64,000 nt of DNA from NCBI RefSeq assembly GCF_964204645.1, contig NC_134028.1, positions 3,818,501 through 3,882,500 of the forward strand, written 5' to 3'. The stretch comes from Tubulanus polymorphus. Its lineage: Eukaryota; Nemertea; Palaeonemertea; Tubulaniformes; Tubulanidae. Under the pieces are notes generated by a model. The model saw only the letters and a program-made list of their open reading frames with translations, did not search any database and was not told where the DNA came from. The translations under genes and the position numbers were made by a program. Of this stretch, positions 14,101-26,862 are shown one piece after another (the first letter of the stretch is position 1; the number at the start of each line of letters is the position of its first letter).

Positions 14101-17100
14101 CGTGTATTCGGCATCGTGTCTTCATTGACTGTGACATCGAGTGAAGGTGCGGCTGTACGAACCGAACGCGGCCAAATGACGGTAATTTGCGACTCGACGA
14201 CGCATCGTTTTCACCTGAACCTGAAATAACCGATAGTCGAGGGAGAACTTTACACCGCGGCACTAAATCTTACCAAATCTTCCTACTTAATGATAATAAT
14301 TGCGGCGTCGTCTATAGAGTGTTGACTATTAGTTTCGTAACGATGTTGCAAACTTCAACCCCCACATTATCATTCCACAAAACCGATGATCAAATCGCTC
14401 GGTATCAATCCAAAAAAAAAATGTATATACATGTACGTATAATGATAAATGATGACGTCAACGAAGATGAATCGATATACAGACACATTCAATTAAACAA
14501 ACGATGTTGAAAAATCGACGTTCGACAGAAAACATCGTGCGCGAGACGTTCGCTAAATTACTTACAGCGAAAATCGAGCGAGTTGAGATTGTAAATCAGC
14601 CGATTTCGATGTTAAAAGTTTAACACTGAAAGAGTAATCAACGCCGGCGCCTGTGATTTACAGACTGACAGTCCCCGAGATGCTGACATTCAGCCCGACA
14701 TTTGCCCTTAATTCTAGATTGCTTCGAACCACTTTCTCGGCGCTGATGTGAATTTTAATCATCGCAATTTACCCTTCAATCGAGAAATTAACATGAAACT
14801 CGTATACGGTGCATCGGGGAATAAGCGCCAAATTGCGTCGATTCTCCTTCTCGATAGTTCCCGAATAGATAGATAATCATTGTTATTCACATGTTAATAG
14901 CTATGTTTCACATCTCATCTCGAAGGACTTTTTGTTACTCGGTTTATCTGTAATATACGTCCAGTTAACTAATACAGTGCCGAAACTATGCGCGCTGCAG
15001 CAATGACCAAAGCGCAACGACGAAATTTCATTAATCGGTTCTCTGGATGTTTGCCAACGAGAAAATTCGACTGATCTTAGATAGAAAGGAATTCTAGGTC
15101 AACACGAGCATATTCTAACCCTGGCCAGTATTTCATGTTGTAACGTTTGTAGAGAACTGAACCCTGTTAAAGGAGCGCCCGATGGTTCTTTGCGTTAAAC
15201 TTTAAAAGTTTTGTTTTCATACCTGAGTCGATCTTTTTCGGCGTTGAAAAGCATTCTGGGCATTACCATGCCAGGATTTGAGTTGACCGGTAGCGGTAGA
15301 TGTATATCCAAATACATGTCTTTCAACCACCAGTCCACAACCTGAAATGCGGAGTCACATCATAGAATATCTACCAGAAATTCCTGTAGTATATTCAACG
15401 TAACATCCAGTATTTTTTAGGTACGAATGCGAGAGTGTTGGTTGAGTGTTCCTGGGCTTTTAAGGTTATAATTGAACTAATTTACTAACCCCTCAACCGG
15501 CGTTTTATTTTACAATGTTTTGAATTTCTTTTTACTTCTTATCGTAAACGTATTCGTAGGATTCATACGATATATTGTTTTACTAGAATATTTTTTACGT
15601 AGCAATAGATATTCCAGAAACGGCCACCATTCGACTGAATGATGTTGAAGCAAGCTTTTCACCAAGTAGTTGGTAGTAACTTGCGCATTATGAAAGCCCT
15701 TGGACCCTGAACTTTTATTTTAAAATCGACATGGGTATCGAGCATAACAAGCTTGTGGAGTATGTATAAATCATCAAAGGAATTGTTATTTGAATTGGAA
15801 TAAAGAACTGTTAGGTCGTCCAATGCACAATCTTGTTGAAGATGGACGATAGTCATCAAGCTAAAAGACAGATCTGCGAGAGAACCGCGGAGTGGCCGGA
15901 GATCGTCACGGTTAATTACGGACGTTGATGATCTGGTCATTTTCCCTTAATGTAAGTCCTAATTACTAGTGTTTGTCGGACTAACAGGAAACTCCCCGGA
16001 CGTGGCCAACCGACCAAATGACATTATCCGCAATCTGATGGATCATTTGATTAAATTTACCGAGCAACCCTGTCGCGATACCTGAGTCAGATAATCAAAT
16101 GTCAAAGTTATTAGTTTTTCGAATTTACTTGTTCATTGCGTTGGCGACACGTACCCAGTTGTCTTTGGTTTCTGCGAATTTCTTGAGCTGTTCTTGTAAG
16201 ATTTCCCCCTCGCCCCCTTCGCGGCCGAACTCATCGACGATCTTCTTCGTTCGTTCATACTCTTCCTCGGATAGGACGGGCTGTAATACTTGTAAATATT
16301 TGTCCAACGTGCTGTTGAGGTCGGGAACGGGAAGTTTGGGTAAAGGTTTCTGTGTGATAAAAAAGTAAATCATAGAATTCTTGAATTCATTGAAAGCAAA
16401 AAGTATATAATGGTTATCGAACATATTATATTATTTATGCATCGCCCGAACGTAATATTTGCTCTGCAGAGGTCTTACTCTATTTGTTTATCGGATATCC
16501 TAAGTTACTTTACAGTGTTTACTTCAAACATTGAAGCACACGCCGTTGTGTGCAGTTATCAATTCGAGTACACGTGGTTCCTTCCGGTGTGCGTATTGTC
16601 TAAGCCTTCTACGCAGCGGAAGTTGAACCTACTCGGACTGTCGAGAGTTTTCTAAGCACTAGAAAGACGAATTGAAAAATTGATACTCGCAATTTTCAAC
16701 CGCTCTATCGGATTTTCCGAAGTGGAGTTGCCATGACGCGGTGGTGACTACGACGCCGCTATAGACTGCGCGTCGAAAATAGCTCCGCCGAACTAGAGGC
16801 TTTTGCGAGCAAATATCGGCCCTAAATCCTGCCTAATCTGACCAAATATCGACAGTGAAAAACAACCGATGAATTAATCAGTCACAAGAGATGGAATATC
16901 GACGAAGAAAACTGACAATCACCGATAAAACCGGATAAGTTATTAACTGATAGTGCATCATAAATCACGGATCGATGCACGAAACGATGAATTCAATTGG
17001 CTTTATCTGATGAAATTTACTTTGTAGGGATTTAATCAGCGATGTTGACATCGTTGAAGAAAAGAGCGCAGATCTGTGAGGGGATACGAACGAGTGCTTT

Positions 17101-18025
17101 TTATTCTCGCATGTCAAACTTTCTGATTTATTTGTTTAGTTTATCCAGCAAGTTCTGCGCATAGAAGCAGTCGCGAATCCTCGTCCCTTCGAGACTTAAT
17201 AGAAATCCTATATATAAAGACGGCCATAATTCTTTATCTTTATTCCTTATTGCGTTTGTACAGTTATAACCGACGGAATGCTACCATTGCCACTGGCTTC
17301 ATTTACTGGTTGTCCATTGATGTTTGCCAGAATAAAAGAAAAATTCCAACATAGCCTCGAGCATTCCCATACCATTCTCGTTTGTATATTCTATTCCCGT
17401 ATTTCGTTCTGGGATTTTCCTCACCTTGGCGCTTTAAAGTAAATTGGCCCTGATAGTGACCCTCAATCTTCTATTATTTTGTCAAGTAATTCTAGTATTC
17501 GTATCCCACATCACCAGAGGACTTTCGGTTTCTGTCTTCAGACAGTAATTCGTCGTTATCATTTATTGTTTTCCCCCAGGAGGTGAACAACGTTGTGTTG
17601 TACGTTTGGTATATTAACACTTTCTGCGTGATATAAACTCGTGATATAACTCCCAGCGTTGAACGCTACCTCCAGTAAATCATTGTTCAAAAATCATTTT
17701 CGACAAATTCTTGCCCGCAAGGACTACTTGTAGCGAAGAAACTATTTGGAAAAAGTGTGATGGCGACACGTTCGATGTTTGACAGAAAAATGAAATGGCA
17801 AATATAACACAATTTATCTTGTAATTACAGAAATTTTGGTCTTCAATTGTGGTATTTCGCGTAATTAATAAATCGAAATTATACACTTCATTTATTCACC
17901 TAGTATTTGTTTTCATTGATAAATGATAAACACTGACTTACCGACGCGTCCCATTGCTTGTAGAGATCGTTGTTTTCTTGTTCGACTCTCTGGAAGTATT
18001 CTCTGATTGGATGAGTTCCTGGCAT
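5163..18025 (-). CDS. ChAT: choline O-acetyltransferase (ChAT)
   Basis: Transfers acetyl from acetyl-CoA to choline to make acetylcholine in the cytosol of cholinergic neurons. Fourteen coding exons join in phase (5'->3'): 18025-17942, 16349-16155, 15341-15223, 11012-10959, 10797-10617, 9095-8909, 7580-7387, 7279-7179, 7035-6901, 6755-6633, 6549-6411, 6012-5950, 5839-5702, 5504-5163. Total is 684 residues, against about 630 for the common human form. Landmarks are LPKLPVPDL (~32), WWLKDMYLDIHLPLPVNSNP (~97), GQPLCMDQYY, catalytic His353 in NYEHSSAEA, SPDAFLQLALQL, TYESAATRRF, LSTSQ (~567) and PDGYACCYNPQ (~585). Carnitine acetyltransferase has Thr and Arg at two substrate sites. Here GRVDTIR keeps Val480 as in ChAT and GIDSH has Ser534 instead of Arg, so ChAT is favoured. 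The last exon adds a basic, Asn-rich tail. VAChT lies upstream on the same strand. The exon 12 acceptor (6013) has a weak pyrimidine tract. The 5' non-coding exon was not found. Confidence 0.93.
7179..7279 (-). other. ChAT: ChAT catalytic-histidine exon
   Basis: This 101-base exon encodes residues 339 to about 372. It carries the active-site histidine (His353) in GVNYEHSSAEA, aligned with CEHSPFDG of human ChAT. In this family the His acts as the general base on the choline hydroxyl. It is flanked by good splice signals (TTTTTCAG before, GTAAGTAA after). Confidence 0.85.
7771..7946. mobile_element. piggyBac-type MITE with TTAA ends in a ChAT intron
   Basis: The element begins TTAA-GCCCGCCGCACAC and ends GTGTGCGGCGGGC-TTAA: perfect 13-bp terminal inverted repeats flanked by TTAA on both sides. 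TTAA duplication is the insertion signature of piggyBac-superfamily transposons. It is 176 bases long with no transposase, so it is a non-autonomous copy. The interior is rich in AAAACGTTTT-like strings. It lies in the intron between the 9095-8909 and 7580-7387 exons. Confidence 0.8.
9096..10616. other. ChAT intron (between exons 5 and 6)
   Basis: No coding exon is needed here, since the flanking exons join in phase (NQ|FYTFNS). Contents are AT-rich unique sequence with a short CT run near 9510-9530. Nothing else recognisable. Confidence 0.7.
12283..12393. repeat. direct repeat pair in ChAT intron 3
   Basis: ATTGATGACGT(G/A)GTGCACAT occurs at about 12283 and again at about 12374. A GTGCAC core and CRE-like TGACGT are embedded. 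Spacing is about 91 bases; function unknown. Confidence 0.5.
13833..13925. repeat. CT-rich low-complexity tract
   Basis: Runs of TCTC and TCTCG on the plus strand within ChAT intron 3 are broken by CACCCC and CACACA. Low complexity. The plus-strand ORF that spans it is an artefact of the repeat. Confidence 0.7.
16350..17941. other. ChAT intron 1 of the coding region
   Basis: Flanking exons join in phase (QWDAS|KPLPKLPV). I see no further exon, microsatellite or element in this 1.6 kb. Confidence 0.65.
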
Positions 18026-18040
18026 GGTTACTAGAAATAT
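18026..18040 (-). promoter_or_regulatory. splice acceptor 5 nt before the ChAT start codon
   Basis: On the minus strand ATATTTCTAG is followed by TAACC and then the ATG at 18025. This looks like a real 3' splice site, implying that the first coding exon of ChAT is joined to an upstream, probably non-coding exon. That matches the shared 5' exon of cholinergic loci in other animals. The upstream donor was not identified. Confidence 0.5.
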
Positions 18041-21000
18041 CTCGTGAAAACTCGCGGCAAACCGGGACAATCAGGTATCAGTGACAACAGTGCGCGTCAT
18101 AATCGATTGGTGGCCATCTTGTTTCCGATTTCTGGTTTTCAGTCGTTTTTTTTTTTATTTCTTTACTTTTGCCTATAACGAAAAAGTACCAAAATGTCGA
18201 CGTCAGCAAATAGAATGATGGCGAAAATCGATGGCTGCTTTCATGTCACGCAAGCGTGTCAATTAACAAATCGATGGTATTCAGTGAACAGAAATAATTA
18301 ATTAGTTTCGGGCACTCTCGATGCTCAACATTGCCCATCCTTCTATGAATTATAGCCGATAGATTTGTACTGATTTATGCTAGTTTGCTGCAGGAGATAG
18401 AACCAATTGGATGATAGAATTGATGGTTTCTTATAAGAGCTTTCGCATGCTTCATTGATCTATCATCGGCCCTGATTATAGATTTAATCAAACGGGTATC
18501 TTGAAGCTCCCACGCGTTAATTTCATGAAGAATTTAATGATGTCCTCGCATGAAGGAGTGGAGACGAAAATGCGCGAACTTTCCGACTCATTTCAGCTGA
18601 GATTGACACCCGTTAGTGTGGGCATTATTTTTCAAAAAAAATGATCGATTCGAAGTATATATTGATATTACATATTATATGTTCAGAATCTTCGTACCCG
18701 ATTCCTCAAACCATATTCTAAAATAAGACATACGAATTAACACGAATATGGCGGTTACATAATGATTTGCATATTTTGTATAATAATTTGAATTTTATTC
18801 TATTACTTATATTTTATGGACCCTTAAGGGGAGTGACTTCCCGTGTGCAAATACTTTAGTTAGAAAAGTTGCAACGCGTTTTGTAAAGCACCCGAGTTCA
18901 CTGAAAGTAGATTAATAAATGTTTCTATTGATGAGTACTCGGTATGTTACTTAAAGTCGTTTGCTCGTGCTTGTCTCTTTACCTAAAAGCTTTGTGTGTG
19001 GAACAATTAAAACCTAACTTTTGATTGTAATCGTTTCTTCACTTTTTCGAGAGGAAATTGAATAAACATTAAGTGCTTTAGGGGCGTAAAAAAGACTGGA
19101 ATGTAATCCCCGGATGCCGAGATGACCAATTCCTGTACAACGTCAGGTAAATTAATCAATAATTGGGTTCAAAAAGGGTTATTCGTCATCAGACAAAATT
19201 CTGTTTCCAGCCTTGCTATAGAAAACAGACAGCGCTTGCCGGGGTTTAGCGCGTTTTTACACAGTATATGCTATTATACCGGTATGACTAAATTCACAGG
19301 AGACGAATTCTCTAATTATCGACTGTGTTACGCTCGAGAGGAGTGTATTTTATCAATTCTGTATGTCGGCAAGCGTGTAATATTCGGACGGGGTGTTCTC
19401 AATTCTCATCGGACTTAATCAATCAATCCAAGTCATCTCGGAAAAACCATCGGCGACAGGAAAAATACGAGCTTGAAATGTCACTCGCGAGTTGTTTTTA
19501 TTTCGGAACTTCTGATGCTATTTTCATTTCCCGTTTGAGAATAACATACCACTCATTCATATGAATTCATATGGCTGTAAATACACTCAGGGAGGATGTT
19601 TACGAATTTGTGGTAAAACCATGTCTTATAAACTAGAGTATAAACTAGAGTTTATAAGTCCATAGTTTTCTGGTTATTTCTGTGATGGTTTTTATCACAA
19701 AAACTGTATTTACTATACATCATTAAGGTCAAATACTCTTCGATTTTAAAATTAGATATATTTCTATGATTCTTCTCTGGTCAGAAGTGCATTTTTCTAG
19801 TTTAATGTGTTATAACTCGGTTTTTATGTCCGTAGGACACGAGATCAGTGCGAGAAAAGTTGTATGGATTCGTCTTCACTAGATTGAAACGACGAACAGA
19901 GATAACGGTGCTTTGTACCTAAATACGAAAGCAACGGTTAACAGAATAAAACAGCTTTTCCCTGAACTAAAATTGCCGAAAATTCAGTTATCTATAGTTT
20001 AAATCTGATAACCAAAAGGGACCCAGGCAGCGAACTTAAGTCTACGCGTGGAGAGGATTTCGCTTACACGCGTAATAGTGCATCGTCAACTTTAATATAC
20101 ACATTTACTCGAAAATAGATTTTCTAGCTCGGATTCGGGGCGATTGGCGCCGAAATTCAATAACCAAGTTTAGGCAAATCATGTAACGAAATTGCCAAGT
20201 AATTGCTATATTGGTCGGACGAGGAATTGTGAATTGCCTTCATTTGCAGGCCGAATATTACGAAGCGTAATTCCATCTCGATGACGAGATGCCAGGCGAT
20301 GTTATGGGACATTACACCACAGGTTCCATTGATGAGCGCATTTTCTTCGGCTAGCGACGGCAATCAAGGCGTGTTTGATATTCATCATCGGGAAAATAAA
20401 CTCAAATTACTGGCACTGTCGCGGCGGTACACAGCCCCGCTCGGCTGGCCGTAGACGCGCCCTGAGCTATTTCAGATCACGCGTCGATGGATATATCGTT
20501 ATTCCGCCCGAGGAATGATGATTCGCCGCATAAAAAGAATAGCCGTATAAAAAGCGTTCGTATGTTGTATAACACGGCGCTTCAGATACAAAACGTTGGC
20601 GATGGTTGACTATTCATTTCGAAATCCCGGAGAAATGGAAGACATATCGACCCATGGGTCATCTTTCTGTATGGATAACCTTCTCGAATAAGATGTCGGG
20701 AAAAGATTTGCTGCACTGAAAAGAAATTTACCCTTAGTTGTATACTTTTATATCGCTTGTAGAATAAATGTCAGGTAAGTTCTGGCAACCGGGTTGGAAG
20801 TTTAACATCATCGGGCATTTTACGTCAAAGTTGTACTGGTGGGTGTACACCTAATGAAACGCGCAGCGAACACGAATCCATCCGTTTTTTTTCCTATACA
20901 CCCGAAGTAGTCGCACCGCGTTGATGGCAATTCAAGCAGAAGAGACCGCTTTGATAAATACCCCGTTCAAATGGCTGCGAGTGACGACTCATCGTCGTTT

Positions 21001-22404
21001 TAATCTCGTCAAAGAATTGCCGGAACAAACAGAATGATAGTTTTACCATAAACGGCCCGCTTGTGCTTGATTAAAGATACAAGATAGCGCACCGATGCGA
21101 CGATCGGTTCACTCGACACAAAACTGACGGCTCGCGGTTTCTCGCATAAAAAAAAGTCCAGCTGAAAATATTTGTTCACCCGCTTACGATAACTATGCAA
21201 CTTGTTCGATGAAAAATGATCGAAAAGATATAAATTGCCGATTGGAGATGACTCGTTTTGACGACAGCGCAACAACGAAATCTTAGGAGAGGAAAGGCAC
21301 ATGCTATCCTACAGCGTCATACCAAGAGCGCAATTATCTGGGAGGGAGGGGGTACCAACAGTAACAAATCTTAAAAGAACATTTTGATACCCACAAATTA
21401 GCTGTAAAAGCAAGCAGTTTTTATAAATTAGTCGGCGACTTGTGGAAGAACTCTGTGGTGCAATGTATTTAATGAAAAATTAAAACTTAGTCGTGAAGAA
21501 ATCGATAGTGGGTTTTTTCTATGACACGGGCGCCGATACATATCTGAAGGGTTGTCTGAGAACGTATGCTTCAACTGCCAGAGCCGCTTCTGCACTTCAA
21601 ACGTTCAGTTTTTAACGAACGATCTTCCGATATCGTCACGTAATGCTCATTATTTTAATCATATCCCATTATTCCGTCAAGTTGATCGGATAAAACCCGA
21701 AATTGAAGTGGCGCGGAAACGCCATCATTTTCGATAATGACGACTGAACAAACTTCAGTCGACGAGTTGATGCCTTCAAGTGGCCGTTTTTATCTGAGAT
21801 TTTGTACGGGTTTGAAATTGAGATAGATCGACACGCTGTATCGGCGTTAATAGGAGAAATTCTAATTATCTTCGTGTAATCATCAGTTATTGATGATGGT
21901 AATTTCGACGGTTGATTCTCCGCCGTTCTTTGTTTGTTTTATATATTCCGAACTCTTAACTCAAGTTCCCGGCCGCGACACGGTCGACTTTGTTCGTCGA
22001 GGGCATGCGTTCTCATCGCCCATGTCAAACTATCGCTAATTACGTTATGCAAAATCAAGCCGATAATTTGACGAATTCGCCGCGAAAGTTGAGCCAAATG
22101 AAGTCCGTCCTGGTCCCGTTGCGATTAACAATTAGCAAACGAATGCCCTAGCGGCCACGTGATTCAATCAATTACCAATCTAAATATTACCGAACTAACT
22201 CGCTCACTCGCTTGACGAGATGAGGCTGTGGATATATCGATAGATCGCGGTCGATCGTCGCCGATTGGTCTCCCGACGATTTATTCAATGACCCGACGAG
22301 ATTTGACAAATATACGCCGTAACGTCGACAAGGGATTGCTTAATGAATCGGCTCGGCATCGCTGTGATCTACATCGACAGAGTGGAAAGGCCAAACGACC
22401 GGCC

Positions 22405-22581
22405 GGAAGTTCACGAAGAGAAAATTAGTGCCGGTGCCACCGAAAGGACAACTCCGTTAGTCGATACGGAATGCCCGAAAGGAGGCTGTCAACCATGTCG
22501 TAGAATGAACAAGAGAAAAAACAGCTTTAACGGTGACAGGAAGTTCGCAAAGCGATAATTAACGTTAGTGCTACCGAAAGG
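22405..22581. repeat. diverged direct repeat, about 134-base spacing
   Basis: GGAAGTTC.CGAAG followed by AATTA and ...GTGC..CCGAAAGG starts at 22405 and again, diverged, at 22539. It looks like an old local duplication. Two overlapping short ORFs here are explained by this. Confidence 0.4.
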
Positions 22582-25500
22582 TTATCTTACCTACAGTAAG
22601 CCAAGTCCGGTATTAATTGCTTACGTCCCATCCATCCCCCGGTTAGGGAAGCGGTCACCCAGCCATGTGCTGTTCGCGCGTGGTAGTGAAATATCCTGCG
22701 ACTTGCAGTGTACCCGGAAATTGTAAACGACCATCTAACGTTGTTAAGTCTCCAACGCAGTCAGGCTTACGAAATTAAAATGACGTCAGTATACAACTTC
22801 TAAATTGAAGATGAATATCATATTGTTTTGATATGCCCTTTTTGTGCTTGTATCTCAGACTACACAATTTTGAAAGACATTTTCTCATTTAATGCGCGAT
22901 AGTTTCAATAGATCTCTCGGATATTACAAGTTTATACAACCAGACCTACTCTTTAAACAGATAATTATCTATGACAATGTGTAACTTGTAATGAATTCTT
23001 TTCGTGCTACATTGATTTCCGCCATATATGCATGGATTATGAAGTAAATATGTTCGATTTGGTATAAATTTCTATATGTAATTTTCACAATAAACTATCA
23101 TCATTTATAGAGGAGGCAAAAGCAACCGATGCAGAAGTCAATTTATATCGCTACGTCGTATGAACCGATCCCGATACGCGCCAAATAGAAAAAAGAAGAA
23201 ACGAATTGTTAATCATTCGATGAACTGGTAAAAACAAACGCCGTGGCGCGGATTCGTTACGAGTGACGCGTTGTTAAATTCGATGAATAAAACATTAAAA
23301 ACGGGGTAGAAAACGCCGTGTTTTGTATAGGCTTACACGTGTTTGAAGAGCTGACACTCCTAAACTCGCGTCCTATGAAAGGCAACTTATCGAGCTGCGA
23401 GGACCGTTCAATCGACAGAAAACCTGCTCATTAGTACCGTAACGCTAAACCCAAGTCGGTCAATATTACCTGTGCATGGTATAAATCATGTATGCTAACG
23501 AGCTACTCCGAAACGTCGGCACTTTGAAAATGAGTGTTTTATATTAGGTTTCGGACTTTTCCGCCATTCAGTTTTTGTTTCGAATTTGAATTCTACAATT
23601 CACTCGACGTGATCGTGGAGAATGTCCGTAATTACGTTCAGAATCGAGGACTTTCTCGATTCCGGTAACTTCGCGCTTTGAAATTGACACGTCGGTGATG
23701 ATCGTAGCCGACACTAGTGGAAACGATAATTAGATAAAATTGGCGAGAAATCTTAATTCTATATCGTTTACTTTTATTCCTATTAATACTGCGCGTTACA
23801 CCGAGTATTTGTCGCGAGTTCAGATTCGATTCATCGAAGACAAACAAAATAACTGAATGTAATTGACAAGAAATACATTTCAAGAAATCTACAGAAATAA
23901 TTGACAAACCTTTATCAGCCATTCGTGTACGAGATTTTAGCAATAATGTTGACTCCCAGCACTTCAGACATAATCGATGCGCTAGTTACAAAATGCGCGC
24001 AGATTTTCTGAAAATATCTGCTTTGATGGCAGCAGCGGCGACGGCGGCGTTCATATTTGGGTATCTCGTCATAATAGTTTCCGATTTCTTGCTATTCTCT
24101 GAAGTAAGGTTAAAAATACACCGCTTTATATCTGATTACAGTTTCATTTCTGAGAATTTTAAATGAAAATGTTCCCGAACTACATCTTTTAAGCGAAATG
24201 ACTTATTTCTTTTTTGTAGATTTTAGTCTGCATTGACTATCAGATACGTTTCACCTTCAGGTCGATTTCCATTGCGATTGATTTAATTTTTGATCCTGTT
24301 ATCAATGAATCATACCACGTCGCCTACACTCCCAGTCCATCATCATGCGCTAAAATCAAACCTATTCGTTACTAACTTCTCTACAAGAAAGCTACGTTTC
24401 TCGGCGACACGCCTGAATTCGAATCTATTTTGATTTATTTCCATAACAGCCACGCTCTTGAAATCAAAGAATTCGAATCGATTTGTGTTATATTGATCTA
24501 ATGAAAAATCTCTCGAGTTTATGCAAATCTATTACTGTAAACGCTATTTATAAAACGAAGAGTTCACCAGATTCAAATCTATATACATTTCATCAATACC
24601 GGCGCTGCATGTTTCGTACAAAATAGTCGTTACATTTGGGTGTGCGCGACATTTCAGGTTTTTTTCAGTATATTTCACCTCGGGCTCCCGATAAATAGTT
24701 GCAATGAACATACATTTTGATGTTAATGCATTCAGTAATTGAATAACGTATGCGTCGTATATACATGCACAATGTAACCGTGAATTCTAACTTCACGTTA
24801 TGTAATGGCGCAATTTTGTTGATACCTAGACCGACAGCGATATCGTCCTTTCTTTGTATTTTCATACTGCGTAAAGGCCTGTATACTTTTTGTTTGAAAA
24901 AAATTCATTTTGTTCCTATCTACGCTCGAATGATGCGGTTTCTAATTTCGATGTCACGTTTATTGGCATGAATATAATAAAAGAAGACACCGCGAATACC
25001 TTGGGAGCGCTAAATGTATGACGACCAAGACACTGTAGGGTTAACTGATACCGACGCGTAACCCGATAAGGCTAAATAAACTGCAGTTTCCGTTTACCAT
25101 TTCGCGCTTGAATCGTAGCTGATTTCAATAAAATCCTCGATTGACTTCGCACTTTATCTGCAAGTTGCCGATTTAATCAAAAAGCTTCTGACGAGTACTG
25201 TCTATTTGTGCCAGTGCTCCGAGACGAACCGACAGTTTACAGTAGTGTAGTTGATGGGACGATAAAATTGATAAGGGATCAGGAATGAGCGGCGGATGGT
25301 AATGTTCGCCTCGTCCCGTGGGACCGAGCCGCGCAGTCGATGCAATTGTCGCATCCAGACGAAGATGAAATCGCCCGTATGGATAGAAGAAGAACAATTG
25401 ACAGAATAAGTTTCTGGTAGTTAATGTATATGTATGTATACGCGTAGGCGACGACGAAATGAAGCTGGTAGATGCGGAGCTTGTTAATGGCTTCGATTAT

Positions 25501-26716
25501 TTTCAGCCATTCCCGATTTCGTCTGAGACGTTCCGAGTGCTATTATCCATTCTCTCCGAGGCGCTAGCAATTGGTTTTTGCGGTCATCTTCGCCGAAATC
25601 TTTCCTAAAATACCCTCGCGTCGGATGATGAACGAAGCATCTTTTTATTTCGGCATTTACATTTTCAAATACCCCAGCCCCCCACACTCTAGTTCTGGTG
25701 AAGTTAACGATGATATCTGAGAGTAAATATAACCACTGGTCATCCATCTTCAGTAAGGCAAACAATTTCGAGATTGGTGTCTACTTGTACGTGCGTCTGG
25801 CCAGTAAGTTATGATTGCCAAAACCGAACCACATGACTGATTCATCCGTTCTGGTAAATATATCTACGCATTCGCACTTATCATCTTTCATATGGTTAGT
25901 TTTTAGTATTTTATCTAACGAAATCTATTTTCTCTGTATCAGAAATTATGGATGCAATTAATTTCGTTTTATTGCTATATAGAATTTCAACGTTTCGGGC
26001 ATAAATTACCGACTGTTAGTCAGGTATTTCCGCAGCAAATACTGCAGTTTCGGACGTGATTAATACCGTACGCGCAACTGCGGCGTTAATTAACAAAAAA
26101 AGGAAAGGCTGCATTTGCCACTCGAGAACAACAAACGAACTCCCGCGCGTTCTGTCGTTATATCATCAGATCGTCATCAATAACGACATAGTTTCGGCGC
26201 TGATTGGAACCACTAGCAGAAGAAGAAGGCGTTAGCGAGAGCTGCTGCTTCGCATTCAAATGCCACGATTATCTGACTGGCGCTTATTAGCGAGAAACTC
26301 TCCATTTCACAAACGAAAGCATTTAATGAGATTGCTGCAAGGTTTCTCAATGCTGTTGGCGGATCAATGTTCCCACTCATCACGTCGATGTCACCGTGAA
26401 TGCAAGATCATCCACTACAATGTGTCTGTGTGTTCGACTAATCCGCCAGAACTGACAACTTAACTAAAGCCCATCAACACAAATTGATACGTATTATTGA
26501 AAGCCTTCTCGTGACGGAAGACACTTTGATTTCAGTAGGATTCTAGCGGATAAACGAAGGAAACTTAGTAATAACCTCACGTACTTTAACCACGAGAGTA
26601 GTATGTCTCGGAAACCCTATTCGTTTTGTGTCTTTCGACTAATTTCATTGTGAAAAGTTTCAATAAAGGGCAGTGTAGAGAGTTAGAGAAATAAATGAAT
26701 ACATTTTTAGCCACCA

Positions 26717-26862
26717 GGACCCAGTTCCACAGATTTGACGTTGTTAAAACATTGAAAATGAACTAATTTTAACTCAGAATATTAAGTCTAACACACAACT
26801 GTAAAACTGGATCCTGAGTTCTGAGTTAACTCTAACTCACAAACAACTGTGGAACTGGATCC
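26717..26862. mobile_element. palindromic MITE-like repeat (GGAYCCAGTTCCACAG ends)
   Basis: Terminal inverted repeats GGACCCAGTTCCACAG (left) and GGATCCAGTTCCACAG (right, read on the minus strand) bracket 146 bases. Inside are further inverted copies of TTAACTC/GAGTTAA and a second, diverged internal end (ACAACTGTAAAACTGGATCC). No coding capacity. A related element is at 47020-47125. Confidence 0.6.

Larger units (their letters stand above)
11013..15222. other. ChAT intron 3
   Basis: A 4.2 kb intron; the flanking exons join in phase as RL(AG|A)YAAQ. It holds a short direct repeat (TTTGGGGGCACAC near 11115 and 11146), a direct repeat ATTGATGACGTRGTGCACAT near 12283 and 12374, a tandem AGAGTTGAAAATGTCC pair near 12480-12516, and a CT-rich tract at 13833-13925. 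ORFs over this span look non-coding. Confidence 0.7.

Noticed and set aside
5163-18025. Carnitine O-acetyltransferase as identity of the acyltransferase gene
   Set aside because: The carnitine-binding Thr/Arg pair is replaced by Val480/Ser534, many segments match ChAT better, and VAChT lies next to it.
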